Below, piece by piece: positions 1-5,987 of a stretch of 6,023 nt of DNA (position 1 is the stretch's first letter; every line of letters starts with the position of its first letter). Below the pieces are notes generated by a model. It was not told the origin of the DNA. It saw only the letters and a list, made by a program, of their open reading frames with translations, and made no database searches. Origin of the DNA: Chloroflexota bacterium (lineage in GTDB: Bacteria; Chloroflexota; Anaerolineae; Anaerolineales; DRKV01); contig DRKV01000406.1 in NCBI GenBank assembly GCA_011051635.1, positions 1 to 6,023 on the forward strand, given 5' to 3'. A program made the translations under genes and the position numbers.

Positions 1-3000
1 GAGGAACGCCGCCCCGCCTCCGCCGCCCAACCCGCCCGGCTCCTCCACGCCGCGCAGGGTGTAGGCCGCCAGCCCAATCCCCGTGCGGATGCCGAGGGGT
101 TGCTGTCCGTAGAAGGCCTCCTGGATGGGTTGACTGTTGGGGTCGGCCAGCGCCAAGGCGGCCTTATCCACCGCAGCCAGCGAAAAAGCGCCCTGCACGG
201 GGTTGCCCTCCGAATCGGTGACGTGCAGGCGCAGGGTGACTTCGGCCCGCGGGGCGACCTCGTCGGGCAGGTCGAGCATCTCCACTTTCAGGATGAGATG
301 CTCCGGTTCCACGTTCAGGTTGAGCGCCCCGTAGCGGAAATCGGGATGCCCGTCGCCGCGCTGCCCCGGCAGGGTCAGGGTGAGGTAGATGTTCGGGGCA
401 TCCTCCTTCCCCAGGGGGATTTCCAGCGCGCCGCCGCCCGCGGGCACCATCCGCACTTCGTAGCGGTGGATGCCCCCCCGCTCCAGCGTCAGCAGAGCCG
501 GCGTCTCCGCGCCAAAGGGGTTGGGCACAAAGACCTGCGCCGTCTCGCCGGGGCGGTAGGTTTCCTTGTCGGCGCTCAGGAGCAGGCGCTGGTTGGGGAG
601 CGCCGGCCACACGCCGCTGCTGCTGCCCCCCACCCAGAAGAGCATCTCGGTCAGCGCGCCCCCCTCGCCGCGCAGCGTAATTTGGTACGAGCCGCTTTTG
701 TCGGGCGTGAAGGCCACCCGTCCCTTGCCCTCCCCGTCGGTGGTGATTTGCGTTTCAGCCACCGGGGTGAGGACTTTTTCGTAAGTGGAGAGACCGTACT
801 CGTCCGGGGAGGGATGCTGTTCCCAGGTGACCCGGCTGAACTGGATGGAGAGCGGGCGCCCCCCAAGCGGCTTGCCCTCCCAATCGACGGTGCGCACCTC
901 GAAGGTCCTCTCGTACCCCGCGGGCGCGACCCATTGTTCCCCGCGCACCCCGATGTAAAACGCCGCCGGATGGAGACGCCCCGCGGCGCGGGCGCTCACC
1001 GGGAAGCCGCTCTCATCGGTAGCGGTAACCTCCAGAACGTAGCGTTTGAGCGCCTCCCTCTGCGGGAGGGGCACCTCCACCCGGAAGCGGCCATCCGCAT
1101 CGGTGACGGCCTCCCCCGAGGCGACGATTTCCGCAGCCGGGCCGAACAGCCCCCGCGGGAAAATCTCGAACCAGTCCACATCCAGCGGGCCGACGGTGTA
1201 CCCCGGCAGAGAAAACCAGTCCGATTGCAGCGTGAGGCTCCATTGGACGGTCAGACCACCGGCGGGCGCGCCGAAGTAGTAAGCGGCTTCCACCTGGGCG
1301 GTCAGGGTCTCGCCGCCCTGCAAGTCCTCGCGCTCCGGCTGCACCTGCAAATCGAATTCCGGCTTGCGGTACTCCGCCACCTGGAAGGAAAGGCGGGCGT
1401 AGGAATCTTCGACCTCCAGGGTGTAGTAGCCGGGAGTGGCGTTCTCCGGCAGGGTGTACGTCCCGCTGGCCGTGCCGAAATCGGTCAGCGGCAGGGTGAG
1501 GCGCTCCACCTCCTGATACTCATTGTCGCGCACCAGAATGGAGACCGAATCGAGAGCGGGCAGGGTGTAACGCCCGTCGAAACGCTGCCGCGCCACGAGG
1601 CGGAAATGCACCGTCTGGCCGGGGCGGTAGATGGGACGGTCGGAGTAGAGGTAGGCGTAGAAATCGGGCGCGGCGTAGGAGGTGGGGATGTCGCCGTTCC
1701 AGGGCAGCAGGCCGCTGTCCATCGAGGAGAGCGCCGCCGAGAAGTACGCCTCCCCCGGCTGCCCCATCACCGCCAGGACGGTATCGTAAGCATTGTCGGC
1801 ATCCCATCCCTGAGCATAGAAGAGGCCGTCGCCGTCGGTCTGTCCCTGGGCGATGAGCGTCCCGGAGGAGTCGTAAAGGCGCACGGGCGCGCCGGGGACG
1901 GGCTGGCCGCTGTCCAGGTAGGTCGCCCACACCAGGGCGTCCCGCCGCCCGTACTTGAAGGTCAGGTTGACGTTGGTGAGTATCACCAGGGCGGAGCGGT
2001 CCCGCGAAGCGAGAGAGGGAGCGGGTACGGCACTGGCCTGTACCCCGCCTGAAGGAGTCGCCCCTGCTGCAGGTGGAGTGATGGAAACGTAGTACACGCC
2101 GGGAGCATCACCCGGCAGGGGCAGAGTGCGCGCCGCCACCCGGTCGGGGGGCGCGTCCAGGCGCACTTCGGCGCTCCGCAGGCCGGCGGGGCGGTACTTG
2201 TTCAGGGCGTCGTAGTCGTCGCTGGTCGCCAGTTGGATGAAGGCATCCAGCGGGACGGGGGCGCTCTGCACGGTGACGGCATCCACGTTGGCGGCCTGCA
2301 CCGGCATTCCGCCGTCGGAGAGGGCCGCCACGAAGACATCGCTCCAGACCACAGGCGACCCCAGGCGCACCTGCGGCTCCAGGGCAGCCACGGAGAAGGA
2401 AAGCGAGGCGGAACTGCCCAGCGTCCATCCCCAGGCATCCGGCAGGTCGGGGGAGATGGAGAGGGTGTAATCGGTCAGGGGCTGGAAATCGCCGTACACG
2501 ATGAGGCGCGGGCCGTCCCCCCAATTGCTCCTGGTGACTCTGGAGATGTCGGCGGGCGGCTCCAGGCGCAGGAAGCGGCTCAGGTCTGCTTCATTGTTGG
2601 AAGGCGGGGGGGCGGAAAGGCGGACGTACAGGGGGCTGCCGGGACGGAGTACTACATCCTCAAGGCCGAGGACCTGCAATTGGGGGTAAGTGACCCAATC
2701 GGCGCGGTATTCGTTCCCCAGGGGCGCGCCGCCGGCGCTTTGCGCTTCCCCGCCTATGCGCAGGGTGTAGCGCGTCCCCCGCCGCAGCAGGGATTGGGGG
2801 CGCAGGGTCAGGGTGGTGAAGGTTTCGTCCCACTCGGTTTGCAGGGCGGGCGCGCCCTCCCCTTCCAGGCGCAGGGCGGCCTCCACGCTGGAGGGGTTCA
2901 TCGGCTGGTTGAAGGCCACCGTGAGGGAGGCGTCCAGCGATAACGGCGAGGCCGGGTCGGGCGTGATGCCTGTCACCGCGGGGGAGGCGGTCGTGAAACT

Positions 3001-3744
3001 CCAGGCGACGGCCTCCTCGAGGGGCGTCCCGGCGGCGCTTTGCAGGTCGGGGTTGAGGCTTACCCGGTAGGTGGTTCCGCCGAAGAGGGCTGGCTGGGGG
3101 TAGAAAATGTAGGTGCTGGTGTTGAGCCACTCCCCGCGCCCCTGGGCGGGCGGGTCGAGGGTGAAGGCCGCCGGCAGGGAGGCCGGGTCTCCCCCCAGAG
3201 GGACGACCGGGCGGTTGAAGGCGGCCACCACCGCCGAGGCGGGGTTGACTTCGCCGCTGTCGGGGGCGGGCAATTGCTGGGTGAGGCGCAGCGGCCCGGC
3301 GACGCGGAAGCGCACCGGCACGGGGCGGGCCATCCCTTTGCCGTTGGCGGCCTGCGCGCTGCTGTCCACGGTCAGGAGCAGGTCGCTGTCGGGGGTGAAG
3401 GGGGCCTGGGGGTAGAAAGTGACGGTGGCGTCGTCCAGCCACTCGAAGCGCCCGGAGACGTTTTCCCCACCCTGCAAGGCTGCCTCCACCGAGGCGCGCT
3501 GCATGGGCTGATTGAAGTAGAACGTAATGCCCTGCTGGGGCGAAATCTCACTGCCCAGCGGAGGGTCAGTCTCGATGAGGGCGGGAGGCAGGTCGGCGCG
3601 CGGGGTGGCGGTCGGGGGAGGCGGCAGGGTGGGGGTTGCGGGCGCGCTTTGCGGAAGGCGCGAAGTGCCCACCCCCGGCAGGGAACAGGCCACGGACAGC
3701 ACCAAAACGACACTCAAGACCCACAGCAGGCGGGAACGGCTCAT
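1..3744 (-). CDS. Bacterial alpha-2-macroglobulin lipoprotein, N-terminal 1248 residues (3' end outside window)
   Basis: The frame is open from ATG at 3744 to base 1 with no stop. Residues 1-20 (MSRSRLLWVLSVVLVLSVAC) form a lipoprotein-like signal with Cys20, although the -3 residue is Ser rather than Leu. A Pro/Thr-rich linker follows at about 30-55. Residues 52-455 hold about four Ig-like repeats of ~100 residues; three carry FNQPM, FNRPV and FNQPM at 77, 176 and 278. The macroglobulin part follows: DRPIYRPGQTVHFR at 703-716 (the MG domain seen in A2M_N), VAEYRKPEF at 789-797, AYYFGAP at 821-827, ADKETYRPGET at 1058-1068 and FSLAAVDKAALAL at 1187-1199 (bait-region-domain type). A Gly-rich stretch at 1237-1245, where the protease-cleaved bait loop is expected, reaches the edge. 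The family traps foreign proteases at the envelope. Whether the CxEQ thioester is present cannot be seen. The family usually has about 1600-2000 residues, so several hundred codons are missing. Confidence 0.95.
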   Translation of the reverse strand, partial: MSRSRLLWVLSVVLVLSVACSLPGVGTSRLPQSAPATPTLPPPPTATPRADLPPALIETDPPLGSEISPQQGITFYFNQPMQRASVEAALQGGENVSGRFEWLDDATVTFYPQAPFTPDSDLLLTVDSSAQAANGKGMARPVPVRFRVAGPLRLTQQLPAPDSGEVNPASAVVAAFNRPVVPLGGDPASLPAAFTLDPPAQGRGEWLNTSTYIFYPQPALFGGTTYRVSLNPDLQSAAGTPLEEAVAWSFTTASPAVTGITPDPASPLSLDASLTVAFNQPMNPSSVEAALRLEGEGAPALQTEWDETFTTLTLRPQSLLRRGTRYTLRIGGEAQSAGGAPLGNEYRADWVTYPQLQVLGLEDVVLRPGSPLYVRLSAPPPSNNEADLSRFLRLEPPADISRVTRSNWGDGPRLIVYGDFQPLTDYTLSISPDLPDAWGWTLGSSASLSFSVAALEPQVRLGSPVVWSDVFVAALSDGGMPVQAANVDAVTVQSAPVPLDAFIQLATSDDYDALNKYRPAGLRSAEVRLDAPPDRVAARTLPLPGDAPGVYYVSITPPAAGATPSGGVQASAVPAPSLASRDRSALVILTNVNLTFKYGRRDALVWATYLDSGQPVPGAPVRLYDSSGTLIAQGQTDGDGLFYAQGWDADNAYDTVLAVMGQPGEAYFSAALSSMDSGLLPWNGDIPTSYAAPDFYAYLYSDRPIYRPGQTVHFRLVARQRFDGRYTLPALDSVSILVRDNEYQEVERLTLPLTDFGTASGTYTLPENATPGYYTLEVEDSYARLSFQVAEYRKPEFDLQVQPEREDLQGGETLTAQVEAAYYFGAPAGGLTVQWSLTLQSDWFSLPGYTVGPLDVDWFEIFPRGLFGPAAEIVASGEAVTDADGRFRVEVPLPQREALKRYVLEVTATDESGFPVSARAAGRLHPAAFYIGVRGEQWVAPAGYERTFEVRTVDWEGKPLGGRPLSIQFSRVTWEQHPSPDEYGLSTYEKVLTPVAETQITTDGEGKGRVAFTPDKSGSYQITLRGEGGALTEMLFWVGGSSSGVWPALPNQRLLLSADKETYRPGETAQVFVPNPFGAETPALLTLERGGIHRYEVRMVPAGGGALEIPLGKEDAPNIYLTLTLPGQRGDGHPDFRYGALNLNVEPEHLILKVEMLDLPDEVAPRAEVTLRLHVTDSEGNPVQGAFSLAAVDKAALALADPNSQPIQEAFYGQQPLGIRTGIGLAAYTLRGVEEPGGLGGGGGAAFL

Positions 3745-3750
3745 CGAATT

Positions 3751-3756
3751 CCTCCT
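3751..3756 (-). promoter_or_regulatory. Ribosome binding site of the macroglobulin gene
   Basis: On the minus strand AGGAGG sits 6 nt before the ATG at 3744. This is the consensus Shine-Dalgarno at good spacing. It fixes the start, which also lies just ahead of the signal sequence. Confidence 0.9.
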
Positions 3757-3799
3757 GAACAGGGAAGCAACGCCGGGGGGCGCGGGAAAGTTCCCTTCC

Positions 3800-3828
3800 A
3801 TTATAACCGTTGTTGAGACGGGAACAGG
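3800..3828 (-). promoter_or_regulatory. Probable sigma-70-type promoter of the macroglobulin gene
   Basis: A perfect -10 box TATAAT (minus strand, 3805-3800) lies about 56 bp before the start codon, implying a leader of roughly 50 nt. At 17 bp spacing the -35 position reads CCTGTT, a poor match to TTGACA, so the promoter may need an activator or be weak. A short inverted repeat, GGGAA-AG-TTCCC (3784-3795), covers the expected transcription start and could be an operator; that is a guess. Confidence 0.55.
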
Positions 3829-3924
3829 TAGCCGCTATCGGGCACTCTCGCCCCCTCCTCCCGCGCCCCGGACTTCCCTCGCCCACTGGTGGAATCCCCG
3901 CGGGGGTACTGTGCGAAGGAGGCG

Positions 3925-3962
3925 GGGCTGAAACCTCCACCTTGCGTTCGTCAAGTCCGCAG
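3925..3962 (+). repeat. Dispersed 38-bp repeat, left copy
   Basis: GGGCTGAAACC (3925-3935), 15 nt, then TCAAGTCCGCAG (3951-3962). The same two words with the same 15-nt gap occur in reverse orientation at 5978-6015. By hand alignment about 30 of 38 positions agree. Copy number elsewhere in the genome is unknown. Confidence 0.7.
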
Positions 3963-4021
3963 TGGCAGGGGCAGATTTTGACCGATGGCAAACGGGGGCT
4001 ACACTTTTTCCCCTTTCCCGG

Positions 4022-4042
4022 CCTTCCCCCCAAGGGGGAAGG
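4022..4042. repeat. Perfect C/G hairpin
   Basis: CCTTCCCCC (4022-4030) pairs with GGGGGAAGG (4034-4042) across a 3-nt loop (CAA). It is the first of a chain of C-run/G-run palindromes in this gap and resembles dispersed intergenic palindromes common in GC-rich bacterial genomes. Confidence 0.7.
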
Positions 4043-4049
4043 GACGATT

Positions 4050-4093
4050 CTTCCCCCTTTGGGGGGAGATGTCCGCAGGACAGAGGGGGGGGG
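4050..4093. repeat. Composite palindrome with nine-G run
   Basis: A CCCCC-TTT-GGGGG hairpin (4053-4065) is followed by TGTCC-GCA-GGACA (4070-4082), then GA and nine consecutive Gs (4085-4093). The plus strand therefore has several G-runs within about 60 bases, compatible with a G-quadruplex. Long G homopolymers are also prone to sequencing error. Confidence 0.6.
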
Positions 4094-4190
4094 ACGCGTC
4101 AGTCAATTCTACCCACTACCTCCGCGGTGCGGATTTCCTGCCCTCGCGAGGGGTATAGCAAGCAAACACGGGGGAAATTGCACGCCGAGC

Positions 4191-4261
4191 GCCCTCACCC
4201 CCGCCCCCTCTCCCGGAAATGGGAGAGGGGAGTCCGACCGCAGGGAGGACGGGATGAGGGC
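4191..4261. repeat. Nested REP-like palindrome
   Basis: The inner stem CCCCTCTCCC (4205-4214) pairs perfectly with GGGAGAGGGG (4221-4230) around the loop GGAAAT. An outer pair, GCCCTCA (4191-4197) and TGAGGGC (4255-4261), encloses it, with 10 of 11 positions matching when extended inward. The CCCTCACCCC...CCCTCTCCC...GGGAGAGGG...TGAGGG pattern is a recurrent type of intergenic palindrome in many bacteria, so this is probably one member of a multi-copy family. No transposase is nearby. Confidence 0.8.
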
Positions 4262-4290
4262 TGCCGGGGCTGCCTACACTTTCCTGGTAT

Positions 4291-4329
4291 CCCCCCGCGA
4301 GGACGGCAAATCTGCCGCCGTGCAGGGGG
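4291..4329 (-). terminator. Stem-loop after the protease gene, possible terminator
   Basis: It begins 8 bp past the protease stop. The inner stem CGGCA (4304-4308) / TGCCG (4313-4317) has a 4-nt loop, and an outer CCCCC/GGGGG pair (4291-4295, 4325-4329) could extend it with internal mismatches. No T-run follows on the minus strand, so it is not a classical intrinsic terminator and may simply be another dispersed palindrome. Confidence 0.35.
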
Positions 4330-4336
4330 AGACACA

Positions 4337-5338
4337 TCAGCGAAACAGGGCGCTCCACAGCAAATCTACGAAGGTGTGGGTGAAGACGGCGGAGAGGAGG
4401 TTGTTTCCGCTCTTGCGGTATGCCCAGCCATAGAAAGCTCCCGCCAGGGTCGCCAGAGCGACGTAGGCGATTTTCTCGGTGAGGTCGCCGGCATTGTTCC
4501 AGTGCATCAGGCCGAAGGCCAGCGAGGAAAGGAAGAGCATCCAGCCGCGGCGCTGGCTCATTTGGTCCAGGCCGTGGAGGAGGATGCCGCGGAAGAAAAG
4601 TTCCTCCGGCAGGGCAACGGTGAGAAAGAGGCCGACGAAGTGCGCGGCCAGCAGGCTCAGGGAGAGGGGTTTGGAGGGAGGGAAGGTGAGGAAATCAATC
4701 GCCAAGCCGATGGGGATGACGATGGCGGCAAAGACGGCGGTCGCGGCCAGCGCCAGAGTCAGGTCGCGGCGGCGGGGAACCAGGCGGTAGCCGAATGCGG
4801 GCAGGTCTCGCAGCCCGTACCAGCCGAGCACGCCGACCACGGTGAGCGCCACCGCCCACCAGTTGTAGGCGAACCCCGCCGGGCCGAACCACAAATCGTA
4901 GTTCCAGCGCAAATCGAAGGGAATCCAGAGGAGGAGCCACACGGCGGCATCCGCCCAGGTCAGGCCGCGCTTGCCGCGCCCGATTTGGCGCAGGGTACCC
5001 AGCGCGGCGAGAAGACCGAAGACGAAAATGGCCGCCGCGTAGGGGTCGAAACCGGGCGTGAGCAGCCCCATCAGCAAGTAGAGACCGCTCAACCCGCCAC
5101 CTGCGACGAGCACCGGCCTGCGGAGAGAGCGCATCCAAGCGCGTACCTGCGCCGCGGCCCGCGGGGAGCCGAGGGTCAGTTGGGCGCCAATCAGGGGGGC
5201 GAAGCCCAGCAGGAGGGCAAGCCACGTCAAGGGAGCGGGCTGCTCGCCCTCATCGGCCACCAGGAAAACCGTCAGAGCCATCGCGACGACCGTCCAGGCC
5301 AGCCATAACTTCCAGGGGAAACGGGATTTGGTTTGCAC
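4337..5338 (-). CDS. CPBP (Rce1/CAAX-type) family intramembrane metalloprotease
   Basis: This is a 333-residue polytopic membrane protein. After a short basic N-terminus (VQTKSRFPWK, first Val read as Met) come about eight to ten hydrophobic segments. The family's catalytic motifs are in the C-terminal third: PEELFFRG (Glu245, Glu246, Arg250), FGLMH (Phe275, His279) and HTFVD (His321, Asp325), matching the EExxxR, FxxxH and Hxxx(D/N) pattern of PF02517. Members are glutamate-dependent intramembrane proteases; bacterial ones act in peptide maturation, bacteriocin self-immunity or regulated proteolysis. The substrate here is unknown. The first ~200 residues before the catalytic core resemble nothing I recognise. 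I chose GTG 5338 because AAGGAGG lies 5 nt before it; an upstream in-frame GTG at 5353 has no ribosome site and would place that AAGGAGG inside the coding region. The stop is TGA at 4337-4339. Confidence 0.93.
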   Translation of the reverse strand: MQTKSRFPWKLWLAWTVVAMALTVFLVADEGEQPAPLTWLALLLGFAPLIGAQLTLGSPRAAAQVRAWMRSLRRPVLVAGGGLSGLYLLMGLLTPGFDPYAAAIFVFGLLAALGTLRQIGRGKRGLTWADAAVWLLLWIPFDLRWNYDLWFGPAGFAYNWWAVALTVVGVLGWYGLRDLPAFGYRLVPRRRDLTLALAATAVFAAIVIPIGLAIDFLTFPPSKPLSLSLLAAHFVGLFLTVALPEELFFRGILLHGLDQMSQRRGWMLFLSSLAFGLMHWNNAGDLTEKIAYVALATLAGAFYGWAYRKSGNNLLSAVFTHTFVDLLWSALFR

Positions 5339-5343
5339 AGGCT

Positions 5344-5350
5344 CCTCCTT
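5344..5350 (-). promoter_or_regulatory. Ribosome binding site that decides the protease start
   Basis: AAGGAGG on the minus strand, followed by AGCCT and GTG at 5338. The near-perfect complementarity to the 16S tail selects this GTG over the in-frame GTG at 5353. Confidence 0.8.
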
Positions 5351-5365
5351 CACACAACGCTACCC

Positions 5366-5398
5366 AAACACAAAATGCGCCCCTTTCCAGGGGCGCAT
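5366..5398 (-). terminator. Intrinsic terminator of the tRNA operon
   Basis: On the minus strand ATGCGCCCC (5398-5390) pairs perfectly with GGGGCGCAT (5383-5375) around a 6-nt loop (TGGAAA), then TTTGTGTTT follows. This 9-bp GC-rich stem with a U-rich tail starts 8 nt after the tRNA-Cys discriminator base. It ends transcription about 30 bp before the protease start codon. Confidence 0.85.
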
Positions 5399-5406
5399 CG
5401 CGCAGG

Positions 5407-5478
5407 AGGCGACGACGGGACTCGAACCCGTGATCAGGGTTTTGCAGACCCTTGCCTTGCCAACTTGGCCACGTCGCC
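5407..5478 (-). tRNA. tRNA-Cys (GCA)
   Basis: It folds as a full cloverleaf of 72 nt including the discriminator. The acceptor is GGCGACG/CGTCGCC, the D stem GCC/GGC, the anticodon stem AGGGT/ACCCT with loop CTGCAAA (anticodon GCA), and the T arm ACGGG-TTCGAGT-CCCGT. U73 is the usual discriminator for Cys. CCA is not encoded (CCT follows). It is last in the cluster. Confidence 0.97.
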
Positions 5479-5480
5479 AT

Positions 5481-5542
5481 AAACAAAAGCGGCTGATGGC
5501 AAATGGCTCTTCAGCCGTAAAGCCATCTGCAACCAGCCACTT
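5481..5542 (-). repeat. Long hairpin between tRNA-Gly and tRNA-Cys
   Basis: Two 22-nt arms (5521-5542 and 5487-5508) flank a 12-nt loop (5509-5520). In the minus-strand RNA 18 positions are Watson-Crick, three are G:U and one is mismatched; in plus-strand RNA the three wobbles become C:A mismatches. On the minus strand the stem is followed by a T-rich stretch (TTTTGTTTAT, overlapping the stem by two Ts) running to the tRNA-Cys 5' end. It could be an RNase processing signal, a partial terminator or a palindromic repeat remnant. Confidence 0.75.
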
Positions 5543-5553
5543 GCACACTTCTG

Positions 5554-5626
<73 letters not shown>

Positions 5627-5665
5627 AAAATCGGCCCATCTTTCTTTTCTTATTACGCAGGCCGA
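5627..5665 (-). other. Weak stem-loop with T4 between tRNA-Phe and tRNA-Gly
   Basis: On the minus strand TCGGCC (5665-5660) can pair with GGCCGA (5636-5631) across a 23-nt purine-rich loop, followed by TTTT directly abutting tRNA-Gly. The long loop makes the stem modest. It may serve processing or attenuation, or be accidental. Confidence 0.4.
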
Positions 5666-5677
5666 GAGTGCCGAGAG
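5661..5677 (-). repeat. 9-bp tandem duplication of the tRNA-Phe 3' end
   Basis: Read on the minus strand the tRNA ends CTCTCGGCA, and CTCTCGGC follows immediately. The second copy (5668-5661) lies outside the tRNA and repeats the last T-stem base, the acceptor 3' strand and, but for the final base, the discriminator. Confidence 0.75.
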
Positions 5678-5741
5678 CCAGAATCGAACTGGCGACACCG
5701 CGATTTTCAGTCGCGTGCTCTACCAACTGAGCTATCTCGGC
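5669..5741 (-). tRNA. tRNA-Phe (GAA)
   Basis: It is a complete 73-nt cloverleaf. The acceptor is GCCGAGA/TCTCGGC, the D stem GCTC/GAGC, the anticodon stem CGCGA/TCGCG with loop CTGAAAA (anticodon GAA), and the T arm GCCAG-TTCGATT-CTGGC. Discriminator A73 fits Phe. CCA is not encoded. It is first in the cluster, about 30 nt after the predicted transcription start. Confidence 0.97.
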
Positions 5742-5777
5742 CAGATGTTTTGGTAAACTGCCTTGAGTGCGCCCCGT

Positions 5778-5816
5778 ATTCTACACAATCGCGGCGGGAT
5801 TGTCAAGCAAAATTTT
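5778..5816 (-). promoter_or_regulatory. Strong sigma-70-type promoter of the tRNA operon
   Basis: On the minus strand there is TTGACA (5806-5801), exactly 17 bp, then TAGAAT (5783-5778). AAAATTTT (5816-5809) lies just upstream of -35, where an UP element would sit. After the -10 comes ACGGGGCGC, a GC-rich discriminator of the kind associated with ppGpp-sensitive stable-RNA promoters. The predicted start is near 5771. Confidence 0.88.
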
Positions 5817-5817
5817 G

Positions 5818-5936
5818 GCTTCGGCGCGCGCAAGAAATCCAGAAAAGCCGCTCGGAGAACGCTGATTACGCTGATGCCCGCTGATTTGCACGGAAAAGCG
5901 AATGTCTGCAACGGCTATCGCCTGTGCCGCCGACAC
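5818..5936. other. Upstream spacer with CGCTGAT direct repeats; no gene seen
   Basis: CGCTGAT occurs at 5860-5866, 5869-5875 and 5879-5885, with 9- and 10-bp periods. The style matches short dispersed repeats found between genes in several bacterial groups. I find no convincing start, ribosome site or reading frame in the rest of the stretch. Confidence 0.55.
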
Positions 5937-5955
5937 GGGGGACTGGAAGTCCCCC
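5937..5955. repeat. Perfect hairpin 1 of 3
   Basis: GGGGGACT (5937-5944) pairs with AGTCCCCC (5948-5955) around a 3-nt loop (GGA). There is no T-run on either side, so an intrinsic terminator is unlikely. Confidence 0.75.
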
Positions 5956-5968
5956 GCTGGGAGGTAAG

Positions 5969-5987
5969 AAGTCCGCTCTGCGGACTT
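5969..5987. repeat. Perfect hairpin 2 of 3
   Basis: AAGTCCGC (5969-5976) pairs with GCGGACTT (5980-5987) around TCT. Its right arm belongs to the repeat that recurs inverted at 3951-3962. Confidence 0.75.

Larger units (their letters stand above)
3745..4336. other. 592-bp non-coding gap rich in palindromes
   Basis: I find no credible gene between the protease stop and the macroglobulin start. Reading frames through here are interrupted or are extensions of frames antisense to the protease. The stretch holds, from left to right, the macroglobulin ribosome site and promoter, a 38-bp repeat copy (3925-3962), two C/G-run hairpins (4022-4042 and 4050-4082) followed by a run of nine Gs (4085-4093), a nested 71-bp palindrome (4191-4261), and a stem-loop just after the protease stop (4291-4329). 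The composition looks like accumulated dispersed repeats. Confidence 0.75.

Noticed and set aside
100..2052. 650-codon plus-strand open frame
   Set aside because: It lies entirely antisense to the macroglobulin, whose translation gives recognisable family motifs. The plus-strand product has no domain or repeat sense and is rich in R, G, H and P, as expected from an antisense frame of GC-rich coding DNA.
2233..3816. Plus-strand open frames over the Ig-like part of the macroglobulin
   Set aside because: They are antisense shadows created by GC-rich codon periodicity, with no ribosome site and no recognisable protein.
4291..4329. Confident intrinsic terminator for the protease gene
   Set aside because: The stem is imperfect and no T-run follows on the minus strand. 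I listed it only at low confidence.
3962..5308. 448-codon plus-strand open frame across the gap and the protease
   Set aside because: It is antisense to a protein with all three CPBP motifs and runs through palindromic repeat DNA. The product is low-complexity Q/G/E/R-rich.
5339..5353. Longer protease start at the GTG at 5353
   Set aside because: It has no ribosome site upstream, and the strong AAGGAGG would fall inside the coding sequence right before a second in-frame GTG.
5661..5741. Genomic-island attachment site at tRNA-Phe
   Set aside because: The duplicated word is adjacent rather than distant, and no integrase or foreign-looking cargo lies between copies. I kept it only as a duplication.
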